DNA of 64,000 bases, from assembly GCF_030811685.1 (NCBI RefSeq), contig NZ_JAUSRF010000003.1:348303-412302 (forward strand), in the 5' to 3' direction. Source of the stretch: Neorhizobium huautlense (lineage in GTDB: Bacteria; Pseudomonadota; Alphaproteobacteria; Rhizobiales; Rhizobiaceae). Made by a program: the position numbers and the translations under genes. How positions within the stretch are numbered: the first letter of the stretch is position 1; every line of letters starts with the position of its first letter. The notes beneath the pieces are model-generated. The model was not told the origin of the DNA, searched no databases, and saw only the letters and a program-made list of their open reading frames with translations. Below are positions 8,127 through 16,564 of the stretch, piece after piece.

Positions 8127-9836
8127 ATGAACGATCTTCTCGAAAAACTTCGCGATGCCGTTGGCCGTCGCCATGTGCTGACAGGCGACACGGAAACCCG
8201 GCGTTTCCGCCAGGGATACCGCTATGGCGGCGGTGCGGCGGTGGCCGTGGTGCGGCCCGGCACGCTGGTGGAGATGTGGCGCGCGCTGCAGGCCTGCCAT
8301 CAGGCCGGCGTCGTCATCATCATGCAGGCCGCCAATACCGGCCTGACCGGCGGTTCGACACCGGTGCCGGAAGGGTATGACCGGCCGGTGGTGGTGATCA
8401 ACACGCTGCGTCTTCGGCGGCTCGATCTCGTCAATCGCGGCCAGCAGGTGGTGTCGCATCCGGGTGTGACGCTCGACCAGCTGGAAAAGGCGCTGCGGCC
8501 GATCGGCCGCGAACCGCATTCGGTGATCGGCTCGAGTTGCATCGGCGCTTCCGTGACCGGTGGTGTGTGCAACAATTCCGGCGGCGCGCTGATCCGGCGC
8601 GGCCCCGCCTTCACGCAGTTTGCGCTCTATGCCCGCGTCGATGCGAATGGCGAGCTACGACTGGTCAACAATCTCGGCATAACGCTGGGGGATGCGCCCG
8701 AAGACATCCTGCGACGGCTCGATGAGGGCCGTTTCGACGAAGGTGATATCGTCGAGGTCTCGAACCTCCACGCTTCCGACCATGAATATTGCGACCATGT
8801 CCGCGATATTTCCGCCGATACGCCGGCACGCTTCAATGCCGATCCGCGCCGCCTTTACGAGGCCTCCGGCTCGGCCGGCAAGCTCGCCGTCTTTGCGTTG
8901 CGGCTCGATACGTTTGCCGCCGATGATGAGGCGCAGGTGTTTTATATCGGCAGCAACGATCCGGCAGAGCTCGAAACCATCCGCCGCGACATTCTTGGCG
9001 GTTTTGCCAACCTACCGATTGCTGGCGAATACATGCACCGCTCCGCCTATGATGCGAGTGCGCGTTACGGCAAGGACTTGTTTGTCTACATTCAGGCCTT
9101 TGGCACGGATAAGGTGCCGCTGGCGTTTTCGTGGAAAAGCCGCTTCGATGGTTTGACCGAAAAGCTGGGACTTGGCGGCGCGATCAGCGATCGCATCCTG
9201 CAATTCATCTTCGACCGCATGCCCAATCATCTGCCACGCCGCATGAACGAATATCGCGATCGCTTTGAACATCATCTGCTTTTGAAGATGGGAGATGCCG
9301 GAATTGATGAAGCGCGGGACTATCTGGTAGAGCGTTTTCCGTCAGCAAACGGCGACTATTTCGAATGCGATGACAAGGAAGGTGCTGCGGCACTGCTCAA
9401 CCGGTTTTCCGTGGGGGGCGCGATGGTGCGTTATCGCGCCGTGCATCCGAAAACGGTGGAGGATATCGTCGCGCTCGACATCGCCCTGCCGCGCAACACA
9501 ATCGACTGGTTCGAGCGCCTGCCGCCGGAAATTGCAAAAAAGATCGATTTCACAATGTATTGCGGGCACTTCTTCTGCCATGTTCTGCATCAGGAATATC
9601 AGGTGAAGAAGGGCGAGGATTGCGAGGCGATCAAACACGATATTCTGGCGCTGCTGAAGGCGCGCGGCGCGGAATATCCGGCGGAGCACAATGTCGGCCA
9701 CCTTTATGGAGCCGCCGAAAGCCTGAAGGCGTTTTACCGCGAACTCGATCCGACCAACGTGTTTAATCCGGGGATCGGCAAGACCTCGCTCAAGCTCGAC
9801 TGGAAGGATGCCGGCCATTACGGCCGGCAGGCCTGA
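8127..9836 (+). CDS. dld: Quinone-dependent D-lactate dehydrogenase, Dld type
   Basis: A 569-residue FAD-linked oxidase matching E. coli Dld in length (571) and layout. The N-terminal FAD-binding domain (VVRPGTLVEMWRAL, then NTGLTGGSTP and IGSSCIGASVTGGVCNNSGG) is followed by the membrane-binding and cap region and the C-terminal HNVGHLYGA segment. It oxidises D-lactate to pyruvate and passes electrons to quinone at the inner membrane. The ATG at 8127 lies 14 bases after the aldolase stop. A perfect 7-base-stem hairpin (9810-9828) overlaps the last codons, but no T-run follows it. Placement here implies D-lactate is an end product of the sugar pathway. Confidence 0.92.
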   Translation: MNDLLEKLRDAVGRRHVLTGDTETRRFRQGYRYGGGAAVAVVRPGTLVEMWRALQACHQAGVVIIMQAANTGLTGGSTPVPEGYDRPVVVINTLRLRRLDLVNRGQQVVSHPGVTLDQLEKALRPIGREPHSVIGSSCIGASVTGGVCNNSGGALIRRGPAFTQFALYARVDANGELRLVNNLGITLGDAPEDILRRLDEGRFDEGDIVEVSNLHASDHEYCDHVRDISADTPARFNADPRRLYEASGSAGKLAVFALRLDTFAADDEAQVFYIGSNDPAELETIRRDILGGFANLPIAGEYMHRSAYDASARYGKDLFVYIQAFGTDKVPLAFSWKSRFDGLTEKLGLGGAISDRILQFIFDRMPNHLPRRMNEYRDRFEHHLLLKMGDAGIDEARDYLVERFPSANGDYFECDDKEGAAALLNRFSVGGAMVRYRAVHPKTVEDIVALDIALPRNTIDWFERLPPEIAKKIDFTMYCGHFFCHVLHQEYQVKKGEDCEAIKHDILALLKARGAEYPAEHNVGHLYGAAESLKAFYRELDPTNVFNPGIGKTSLKLDWKDAGHYGRQA

Positions 9837-9862
9837 AGCCGAAAGGTTCTTAATCCGTTGCG

Positions 9863-10342
9863 TTATGCTGCACTGTTTCCGGCAGTATCTGCGCCGTCCT
9901 GCGTGTCGATACCGAGTGCCTGCTTGATGGCCTCGCGGATTTCCGCCTCGATAGCCTCGCGCTGTTCCGCCGGCATTCTGGCAAGATCTTCCTCGGTCAG
10001 GTTTTTCTCTTCGAGATATTTGGCGCGCAGGATTTCGGCGAGGCTCCTGTTGGCCAGATCGCCGAATTCCTGCTCGGCATCGGTGCGGGTCTCGCCGCCA
10101 TCCTGCCATACGTCTTCCTGCTTGGCGCTCGCGGCATTGCTGGACGTTAGGTCCCAGAGCGCGCTCGACAGTTTTGCCGAAGCGCCGTCGTCCGAGCCGA
10201 TCTGCCCGCCAGTCAGGGCGGAAGATACGGTGCTGCGTGTGTTCGCCGGGCTTTCCGATGGTGTGGAGTTTGTCTGGGATTTGCCGGCCGTCAGGCCTGA
10301 ATAGATGGCGTATGAATAGGTGGTGCTACCAATGATCGTCAT
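9863..10342 (-). CDS. Conserved-looking small hypothetical protein
   Basis: 159 residues, no recognised domain. The N-terminus (TIIGSTTYSYAIYSG) is followed by a low-complexity Ser/Thr/Gly linker. A charged C-terminal helix-rich part (about residues 95-150, rich in Glu, Arg, Ala) contains LTEEDLARMPAEQREAIE and may form a helical hairpin. Two ATGs are possible (10351 and 10342); the inner one is preferred because CGAGG lies nine bases ahead of it, whereas it abuts the outer one. No signal peptide or membrane segment. It is transcribed towards the dld gene, so it is not part of that operon. Function unknown. Confidence 0.6.
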   Translation of the reverse strand: MTIIGSTTYSYAIYSGLTAGKSQTNSTPSESPANTRSTVSSALTGGQIGSDDGASAKLSSALWDLTSSNAASAKQEDVWQDGGETRTDAEQEFGDLANRSLAEILRAKYLEEKNLTEEDLARMPAEQREAIEAEIREAIKQALGIDTQDGADTAGNSAA

Positions 10343-10525
10343 AATCGACATCCTCGTGAAACCGAGGAAGGCCTAACAACCCAAACCTGCACGAAACTGT
10401 CTTGCGCTCGGCTTTGTGGTGGTCGTTCGGCTATGGAAGCTTTATGCGGTTCTGTTGTGCATACACTCGATTTCCTATGCGCATCGGGCGTACGTCATGC
10501 CGTCTTGCGAAACGAGGAGACGAAG

Positions 10526-11494
10526 GTGACTGCACGACTTGCAAACATCAGAACGGTTACGGCGCTGATCACGCCTTTTACCGGTGACACCGTGGATCGC
10601 CGCGCCCTTGCGACGTTTGTCGATTGCCAGCGCAGGGCCGGTATCGATGCGGTCATCATCTGCGATGTTATCGGCGAAGGTTATGCGTTGAGCGACGACG
10701 AACGCGACATTATCCTTTCCACCTGCCTTGAACGGGCCGAGGGCCGGCTCGCGGTGCTGGTTGCCACGGGCACTTACGCAACCGAACGCAGCATCATGTT
10801 GACCCAGCGCGCGCAGGAACTTGGCGCGGACGGATTGCTGGTGACGGTACCCTATTATTCCAAGCCGACCAGGGCCGGCATCGTCTCCCACTTTCGAGCC
10901 ATTGCCGGCGCAACCCATCTGCCGGTCATCATCGACGATGATCCGCTCAGGACGGTCGTCGAAGGTGGCGCCATGCTGCTTTCGGCACTTTCGGACGTGC
11001 AGAATGTCGTCGGGGTTCGTCATGGCGCAGGCCGTCTTGCCGCCTTTGCGCAACTCGAGCCGGTGCTGCGCCGGCGTTATCACCATTATTGCGCAGACGA
11101 GATTGATCTTCCCGCCTTTCTGGCCTGCGGCGGCCACGGGATGATGTCATCCTACGGCAATCTTTTTCCCTTCCGGCTGGCGGCCATCGGGCGCGGCTTT
11201 GCGGGCGCGGTCGGTCAGTTTCGGCGTGAAATGGCAGCACTTCTCGATGCGACGCACGGTCAGTGGGATGCCGCCGTGATCAAGACGGCTTGCGCCATCC
11301 TGCACGGCGATTCAGCCGGCGTCAGGTTGCCGATGGTCGAGCCGGATACCGAGATTAGCGATGCCGTTCGCCGGGTGTTGATCACCCTCGACGCGCCGGC
11401 CGGAGCATCGCCGCCGCAGGCGGTTGCCCGTTCGATTGCCGAGATGGCCCCACCATCACAGATGCGGCCATCTCGTTGTTCAAAGCAAGCCTAA
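10526..11494 (+). CDS. DapA-family TIM-barrel protein lacking catalytic residues
   Basis: A 322-residue protein with the dihydrodipicolinate synthase/N-acetylneuraminate lyase fold (VTALITPFTG, GADGLLVTVPYYSKPT, GGHGMMSSYGNLFP). The GTG start at 10526 is chosen for the GAGGAG seven bases ahead. Key sites differ from the enzyme family: the Schiff-base Lys of the GIKE motif is Arg165 (GVRHG); the Tyr of the YNVPGRT motif is Asp137 (IDDDPLRT); and the Thr-Thr of GTTGE is Val-Ile (DVIGE). The barrel scaffold is intact and codon use is like its neighbours, so it is not obviously a pseudogene. It stands alone next to the siderophore locus, convergent with a TonB receptor. It may be a binding or regulatory protein, or an enzyme of different chemistry. 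Confidence 0.8.
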   Translation: MTARLANIRTVTALITPFTGDTVDRRALATFVDCQRRAGIDAVIICDVIGEGYALSDDERDIILSTCLERAEGRLAVLVATGTYATERSIMLTQRAQELGADGLLVTVPYYSKPTRAGIVSHFRAIAGATHLPVIIDDDPLRTVVEGGAMLLSALSDVQNVVGVRHGAGRLAAFAQLEPVLRRRYHHYCADEIDLPAFLACGGHGMMSSYGNLFPFRLAAIGRGFAGAVGQFRREMAALLDATHGQWDAAVIKTACAILHGDSAGVRLPMVEPDTEISDAVRRVLITLDAPAGASPPQAVARSIAEMAPPSQMRPSRCSKQA

Positions 11495-11506
11495 AGGTTC
11501 GCAGCG

Positions 11507-13738
11507 TCAGAAATCGAACGACGCGGACAGCTTGAACGTGCGGGGAGCGCCAGCGGCGAGGAAGCCGCGGGCCGAAGACGCCCAGTAGTTTTCATCGAAG
11601 ACGTTCTGGACGTTTGCCCGGATCTCGACCGGCTTGCCGTTCAACCCTTCCGTCTTGTAGCGCGCGCCGAGATCGACACGTGTCCAGCCATCGACCTTCT
11701 GGGTATTGGCCCGGTCATAATAGGTGCTGCCGCTGTGGAGGACACGACCGGTCAGGGTAAAACCTTCCACCCAGGGCGTGTCGTATTCGCCATAGAGGCT
11801 GATCGTGGTTTTTGGAACGCCCGGTACGCGGCTTCCACCCGCGGCTTTCGCCTGCGTGAAAGTCACCCCACCAAGAAGGCGAACGCCATCAATCGGCTCG
11901 CCGAACGCAGACAGTTCGACGCCCCTGTTGGTCTGAAGACCATCGACAGAAAAGACGTTCGTTAGCGGATCAGTGTAGCCGCTTTCCTGTGTGATCTCGA
12001 ACAGGGCCGCAGTAACCGCCATCGAACCGAAATCATATTTGATCCCGATTTCCTTCTGGTCATGGACAAAGGGCGAGAACACTTCGTTGGCATTGGCGGC
12101 GGTCGCCGGAGCAATTGGTCCTTCCGTCAGCGCCTCGACGTAATTGGCATAAACGGAAAGATTGTCGGTCACGCGCAGGTTTGCCGCCACGGCAGGGCTG
12201 AACCGCGATTCCTCGTAAAAGTAGTTTTGCACGCCGACCGGACCTCTGTCGGGCCGGGTGTTGAAACCTCTCGAGCGAATCTGCTGATAGCGACCGCCTA
12301 CCGTCACTTCCAGGCGATCGTCGAAGAAGGACAAGGTATCCGAGATCGCCAAGCTGGTGGAAAGCAGATCGGCAAAAAGCGGCAGATCGCTTGATCGCGG
12401 CAGGGCACCGATGTTGACCGATCCGTCCGGCAGATAAATCGGATTGTAGATGTTGGTAGGGTAGGAGCCGGGAAGGCCGAGTGCACCGGGAACGAAACCG
12501 CCTCTATAATTTTCGTTGAGACTTTGCTGCAGCGAGAGGCTGACCTTGTGTCCGACCGGGCCGGTGTCGAATTCCGAACGCAGGCCGATCTCGCCGGAAA
12601 AGCCCTGAATCTGTTGCGGCTGGATAGCCAGCTCCGAGATCGCGTCGCCGTTCGCATTCTGGATCGTATAGGACGAGGTCAGAAAATCCTCGCGGTAACG
12701 GCTCGCGCCGGCTGCGGCATAGATCGTCGTGTTGTCGAGAATATCGTATTCGATACGGGCAGCCGCCATGTTGTGCGTGCTGTCATGATATTCAAACGGG
12801 CTTGCGGTGTTTATCTTTCCATCAGGAGCGTCCGGGATGACAATGCCGGGGCGGGCGGCATTGAAGAGAGATGTCGGCGCGTCGATATTCTGGGTCGAGT
12901 GGTTCAGGTCCAGCGAAGCGCGAACATCTTCGCCGCGGTAATCGATCCCCAGCGAGGCAACGCCGACCTCGATGTCATTATGATCCATGCCGGTCTGGCC
13001 GAAGCGGTAGGCGGCGTTGCCGCGTATGCCCCATTCGCCGGCGGGACCGAAGCGACGGCCCACATCGGCATGGGTCCACAACTGGCTATCGCTCATGTAG
13101 GTGGTGGTGAGCCGGGTCAGCGGTTGGTCCGCCGCGCGTTTCGGGATCAGGTTGATGGTGCCGCCGACACGCCCGATGCCGCCGTTTACAAAGGCGGTCG
13201 GGCCCTTGAGGATCTCGATCCGCTCTATGCTTTCGGCGAAGCTGCGCCTTGGATTGGCGATATAGGGGAGGCCGTCGTAAAGGACGTCGAGATTGACCAC
13301 GGAAAAGCCGCGAATGAAAAAGGAGTCGCGCTCGCTATAGCCCGGCGCGTCCAGGCGGACGGACGGATCGTTCTGGGCAATGTCGGCGACGGTCTGCGCC
13401 TGCTGGTCGCGGATCAGCTTTTCCGTATAGGATGTCACGCTGAATGGCGTCTGTAGAACCGAGCGGTTGCCGAGTGCGCCGATGCGAGCGCCCTGGGCAA
13501 CCTGGTTTCCTGCATATGCTGCCGAAGGTTGGCCGACCGTGCCTGTTTTCGGGGGCTCGCCATCTGACGTAGCGGTCACAACGATCGGTCCGAGTGTCGT
13601 CGCGGACGCGGTTTGATCGCGCTCCGCGCGGCTCGTCTCCTGCGCCTGTGCGGCGGCCGACATAGCGAGCAGCGATACTCCCGCCAGAACAGCGTAGCTG
13701 CGGCCCCTCGAACCTATATGAAAATTGCCCCTCGACAT
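11507..13738 (-). CDS. TonB-dependent ferric-siderophore receptor (FhuA/FpvA type)
   Basis: A 743-residue outer-membrane receptor. A signal peptide (about 1-32, ...AMSAAAQAQ) precedes a plug domain (QTPFSVTSYTEKLIRDQQAQ, then ERDSFFIRGFSV, IERIEILKGPTAF and GGTINLIPKR), then a 22-strand beta-barrel ending in ...KLSASFDF with terminal Phe, the BAM insertion signal. It belongs to the siderophore-receptor subfamily rather than the haem subfamily and has no STN signalling domain. It is last in the iron locus, 156 bases after the ATPase gene. It probably takes up a ferric siderophore, either the one made here or a foreign one. Confidence 0.93.
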   Translation of the reverse strand: MSRGNFHIGSRGRSYAVLAGVSLLAMSAAAQAQETSRAERDQTASATTLGPIVVTATSDGEPPKTGTVGQPSAAYAGNQVAQGARIGALGNRSVLQTPFSVTSYTEKLIRDQQAQTVADIAQNDPSVRLDAPGYSERDSFFIRGFSVVNLDVLYDGLPYIANPRRSFAESIERIEILKGPTAFVNGGIGRVGGTINLIPKRAADQPLTRLTTTYMSDSQLWTHADVGRRFGPAGEWGIRGNAAYRFGQTGMDHNDIEVGVASLGIDYRGEDVRASLDLNHSTQNIDAPTSLFNAARPGIVIPDAPDGKINTASPFEYHDSTHNMAAARIEYDILDNTTIYAAAGASRYREDFLTSSYTIQNANGDAISELAIQPQQIQGFSGEIGLRSEFDTGPVGHKVSLSLQQSLNENYRGGFVPGALGLPGSYPTNIYNPIYLPDGSVNIGALPRSSDLPLFADLLSTSLAISDTLSFFDDRLEVTVGGRYQQIRSRGFNTRPDRGPVGVQNYFYEESRFSPAVAANLRVTDNLSVYANYVEALTEGPIAPATAANANEVFSPFVHDQKEIGIKYDFGSMAVTAALFEITQESGYTDPLTNVFSVDGLQTNRGVELSAFGEPIDGVRLLGGVTFTQAKAAGGSRVPGVPKTTISLYGEYDTPWVEGFTLTGRVLHSGSTYYDRANTQKVDGWTRVDLGARYKTEGLNGKPVEIRANVQNVFDENYWASSARGFLAAGAPRTFKLSASFDF

Positions 13739-13826
13739 TTCTATTCCTCGTCCCCTGTTCCAAAATTAGGCCGATCCGCAGGCGTCATGCATGCGTTCAG
13801 GCTAATGACGATCGGGGGGAGGATAT

Positions 13827-13858
13827 TTTTCAGCGGGATGCGGAAAATTTGCTGAAAA
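13827..13858. repeat. Inverted repeat between ATPase and TonB receptor genes
   Basis: TTTTCAGC at 13827-13834 is repeated perfectly as GCTGAAAA at 13851-13858 with 16 bases between. It is 37-68 bases after the ATPase stop and about 90-120 bases before the receptor start. There is no T-run on either strand, so it is a weak terminator candidate; it could be an operator or RNA processing hairpin. Confidence 0.4.
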
Positions 13859-13894
13859 TGCAGGGATTGATCGCTTGAGGGATAGAGCCCGGTG

Positions 13895-14656
13895 TCACTT
13901 CGTGAAAGGCAACGCCACCGGCTGCCCGTCAATCAGTGTGACGGGGATGTCGAAACCATAGATGAGCCTGAGCGTCTCCGTGGTGACAAGTTCGCGCGGT
14001 GGCCCGTCGGCGACGACCTGGCCGTGTTTCATCGCAATGATGCGATCCGAAAACCCGCCGCCGTAATTGATGTCGTGCAGGACGGTGACGATCGTCTTGC
14101 CCCTTTCATCGGCGATCCATCGCAGCAGGCGCATCAATTCGCGCGAAAAATACATGTCGAGATTGTTCAGGGGTTCATCAAGAAGCAGGTAGTCGGTGTC
14201 CTGGCAGAAAGCCATTGCGACCAGTGCCCGTTGCCGCTGGCCGCCTGACAGGGTTTCGAGAAAGCGGCCGGCGAGGTCAGTCAGATCGAAAAGTTTCAGC
14301 GCTTCGCCCACCATGTCGGCGTCGGCCTGTGTCACATGTCCGCGATTGTGCGGAAAACGTCCGAAACCGACCAGCTCCTTCACCGTCAGTCGGCTGCCGA
14401 CCTGATTGTCCTGCCGAAGAATGGCGATCTTTTTCGCCATTTCGCGGCTCGGGGTCGTATCGACGGGCAGGTCATCGATGGTGATCGAACCGGCCTGCAA
14501 CGACTGCAGGCGTGAGATGAGGCTGAGAAGCGATGACTTTCCGGCGCCGTTCGGTCCGATTAGCGCGGTCACACCGCCCTTCGGAATGGTCAGGGAAACA
14601 TTTTTCAGGATTTCCGCGGCCCCGTATTGCAGAGAGACCTGTTCGATACGGATCAT
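13895..14656 (-). CDS. Siderophore ABC transporter ATP-binding protein, FepC/FhuC family
   Basis: A 253-residue ATPase powering ferric-siderophore import across the inner membrane. The Walker A motif GPNGAGKSS is near residues 34-42, the Q-loop is RQDNQ, the ABC signature LSGGQRQRA, Walker B DYLLLDEPLNNLD and the H-loop VLHDINY. The start at 14654-14656 overlaps the stop of the upstream permease by four bases. The Pro-Asn in Walker A and the short C-terminus are typical of the FepC branch; together with the FatB-like binding protein it resembles the YclP/FatE component of petrobactin systems. Confidence 0.93.
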   Translation of the reverse strand: MIRIEQVSLQYGAAEILKNVSLTIPKGGVTALIGPNGAGKSSLLSLISRLQSLQAGSITIDDLPVDTTPSREMAKKIAILRQDNQVGSRLTVKELVGFGRFPHNRGHVTQADADMVGEALKLFDLTDLAGRFLETLSGGQRQRALVAMAFCQDTDYLLLDEPLNNLDMYFSRELMRLLRWIADERGKTIVTVLHDINYGGGFSDRIIAMKHGQVVADGPPRELVTTETLRLIYGFDIPVTLIDGQPVALPFTK

Positions 14657-15594
14657 GTGCGGCTCCCGCGCCAGAGCAGAATGAGAAAGACCACGCCGCC
14701 GGCAAATTCGATGACGACGCCAAGCGTCGAACTGTTGCCGAGACCGTGCTGAAACAGCGTTTGCCCACCGACCAGAACGATGATGGAAACCAGTGCCGTG
14801 GCTGGGATCAGAACCGCATGCCGGCGGGTTTTGACGATCCGTTCGGACAGGGCGACCAGCAGCAGCCCGAGAAAGGCGACCGGGCCGACCAGCGTCGTCG
14901 AGACGGCCACCAGCGCACAGACCAGAAGAAGGCAGGCGATCTGGGTCTTGCGCCATTCGATACCGAGGCCGATCGCCGCGTCACGGCCAAGCGCGACGAT
15001 GTCGAGGATATGGCGCGCACGCCAGATGCCGGCCAGTGCTGCCGCTGTCAGCAGAGAGGCGATGAGAACGAGGTCCGTTTCGACATCGTTGAAGTTGACG
15101 AAACTGCCGGTCTGCACGACCGCGTAATCATTGGGATCGATCAGCCGGGCCAGAAGCGAATGCAGACTGCGAAACAGCACGCCCACCACGACGCCGCACA
15201 GAAGCATCAGCCCCGTATCCCATCGTGCCCGCAACATCGGCAGAATGAGGCCACACGCCATGGTCATCAGCAACACGATCTCGCCGAAAAATTTCAGGCG
15301 GGCGTCCAGCGTCGCATAGGCCAATCCTCCGAAAAGGAAGACCAGGAGAATTTGCCCGAACACGTAAAGGGCATCGATCCCCATGATCGAGGGCGTCAGT
15401 ATGCGGTTTGCGGTAACGGTCTGGAACACAACCGTGGAGATGGCGATTGCGATGCCGACTTCGACCAGCGCTGCCAGCCTGACCAGCCGCAATTCGAGCA
15501 CGAAGGCGAGATTGCCGCGCAGCCCGAGCGTCATGAAACAGACGATGCAGGCAAGGGCCGACAAAGCCAGGATAATCAGGCCACGGTTATGCAT
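14653..15594 (-). CDS. Siderophore ABC transporter permease, FecCD family (second subunit)
   Basis: A 313-residue, very hydrophobic inner-membrane protein with about 8-10 predicted helices and the FecCD coupling region GPVAFLGLLL followed by a polar stretch (RIVKTRRHAVLIPA). It follows and overlaps the first permease by eight bases and overlaps the ATPase gene by four, so all three are translationally coupled. The two permeases form a heterodimeric channel of the BtuCD type. Its similarity pattern is closest to YclO/FatC-like subunits; this is inferred from neighbours and family style. Confidence 0.9.
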   Translation of the reverse strand: MHNRGLIILALSALACIVCFMTLGLRGNLAFVLELRLVRLAALVEVGIAIAISTVVFQTVTANRILTPSIMGIDALYVFGQILLVFLFGGLAYATLDARLKFFGEIVLLMTMACGLILPMLRARWDTGLMLLCGVVVGVLFRSLHSLLARLIDPNDYAVVQTGSFVNFNDVETDLVLIASLLTAAALAGIWRARHILDIVALGRDAAIGLGIEWRKTQIACLLLVCALVAVSTTLVGPVAFLGLLLVALSERIVKTRRHAVLIPATALVSIIVLVGGQTLFQHGLGNSSTLGVVIEFAGGVVFLILLWRGSRT

Positions 15595-16564
15595 CGGTGT
15601 GCCGGCGGAACAGGAGAAACAGGAAGAGGATGGCGCCGACCACGCCCATCACCGTGCCGACGGGAATCTCGTAAGGGAAACGGATCAGTCGTCCGAGAAT
15701 ATCGCAGCCGAGCACGAGGATTGCACCCGACAGCGCCGTTGCGGGCAGTGTCGCACGCATGTTGTCGCCCATCAGGCGGGAAACAAGGTTGGGCACGACC
15801 AGCCCGACGAACGGGATGATGCCGATGACGACGACGGTGACCGCGGAAATCACGGCGATGATAACGAGACCGATCTGCAGCATGCGCGCATAATCGATGC
15901 CGAGGCCGATGCTGGTTTCGCGGCCGAGCGCCATGATCGTCAGGCGATCGGCAATCAGCCATGCGACGGCAACCAGAATGGCGCCAAGCCAGAGAAGTTC
16001 ATAACGACCGCGCAGCACGCCGGAAAAATCGCCATTGCTCCAGACCGACAGATATTGCAGCAGGTCCGTCTGCCAGGCGATGAAGGTCGCGGCGGCACCG
16101 ATGACGCCGCCATAGACGAGGCCGAACAGCGGCACGAGGTACGGCTGGGTTGCAGGCAGCCGGTGCGCCGTCATCAGAAACAGGGCGGTTCCAGTGACGG
16201 CGGCAAGGCTTGCCGCAAGCGCCTTCCAGCCCAGCGCTGCGGCCGGCCACAAAATGGTGACCAGTAGAATACCGAGTTCGGCCGATTGCGCGGTTCCGGC
16301 AGTTGCCGGCTCGACAAAACGGTTGCGGGCGATCGCCTGCATGATCAGGCCCGCGATCGCCAGGCCTGCTCCGGCAAGTACGGCGGCAAGCGTGCGCGGC
16401 AGCCGGCTGATCGCCAGAATTTCGGTGTCGCCCGAGGCGTGCCACAGATCGGCGAGCGAGGTACCGCCGGCGCCGACGCCAAGGCTGATCAGGCACAACA
16501 GGGTGAGCATGATGCTCGCCAATATCGGCAGTGTTGCCGGATTGCGGAATGTGAGAGCGATCAT
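15587..16564 (-). CDS. Siderophore ABC transporter permease, FecCD family (first subunit)
   Basis: A 325-residue inner-membrane permease. The start at 16562-16564 opens directly into the first helix (FRNPATLPILASIMLTLLCL); a longer upstream frame only overlaps the binding-protein gene. Typical FecCD landmarks are present: SRLPRTLAAVLAGAGLAIAGLIMQ, then RNRFVEPATAGTAQSA, and GIIPFVGLVVPNLVSRLMG near the C-terminus, the coupling helix for the ATPase. It overlaps the binding-protein stop by four bases. It is the YclN/FatD-like partner in this set. Confidence 0.93.
   Translation of the reverse strand: MIALTFRNPATLPILASIMLTLLCLISLGVGAGGTSLADLWHASGDTEILAISRLPRTLAAVLAGAGLAIAGLIMQAIARNRFVEPATAGTAQSAELGILLVTILWPAAALGWKALAASLAAVTGTALFLMTAHRLPATQPYLVPLFGLVYGGVIGAAATFIAWQTDLLQYLSVWSNGDFSGVLRGRYELLWLGAILVAVAWLIADRLTIMALGRETSIGLGIDYARMLQIGLVIIAVISAVTVVVIGIIPFVGLVVPNLVSRLMGDNMRATLPATALSGAILVLGCDILGRLIRFPYEIPVGTVMGVVGAILFLFLLFRRHTDA

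Noticed and set aside
9810..9828. Hairpin with stem GCCGGCC/GGCCGGC at the end of the dld gene
   Set aside because: Lies inside coding sequence and has no following T-run, so I do not call it a terminator.
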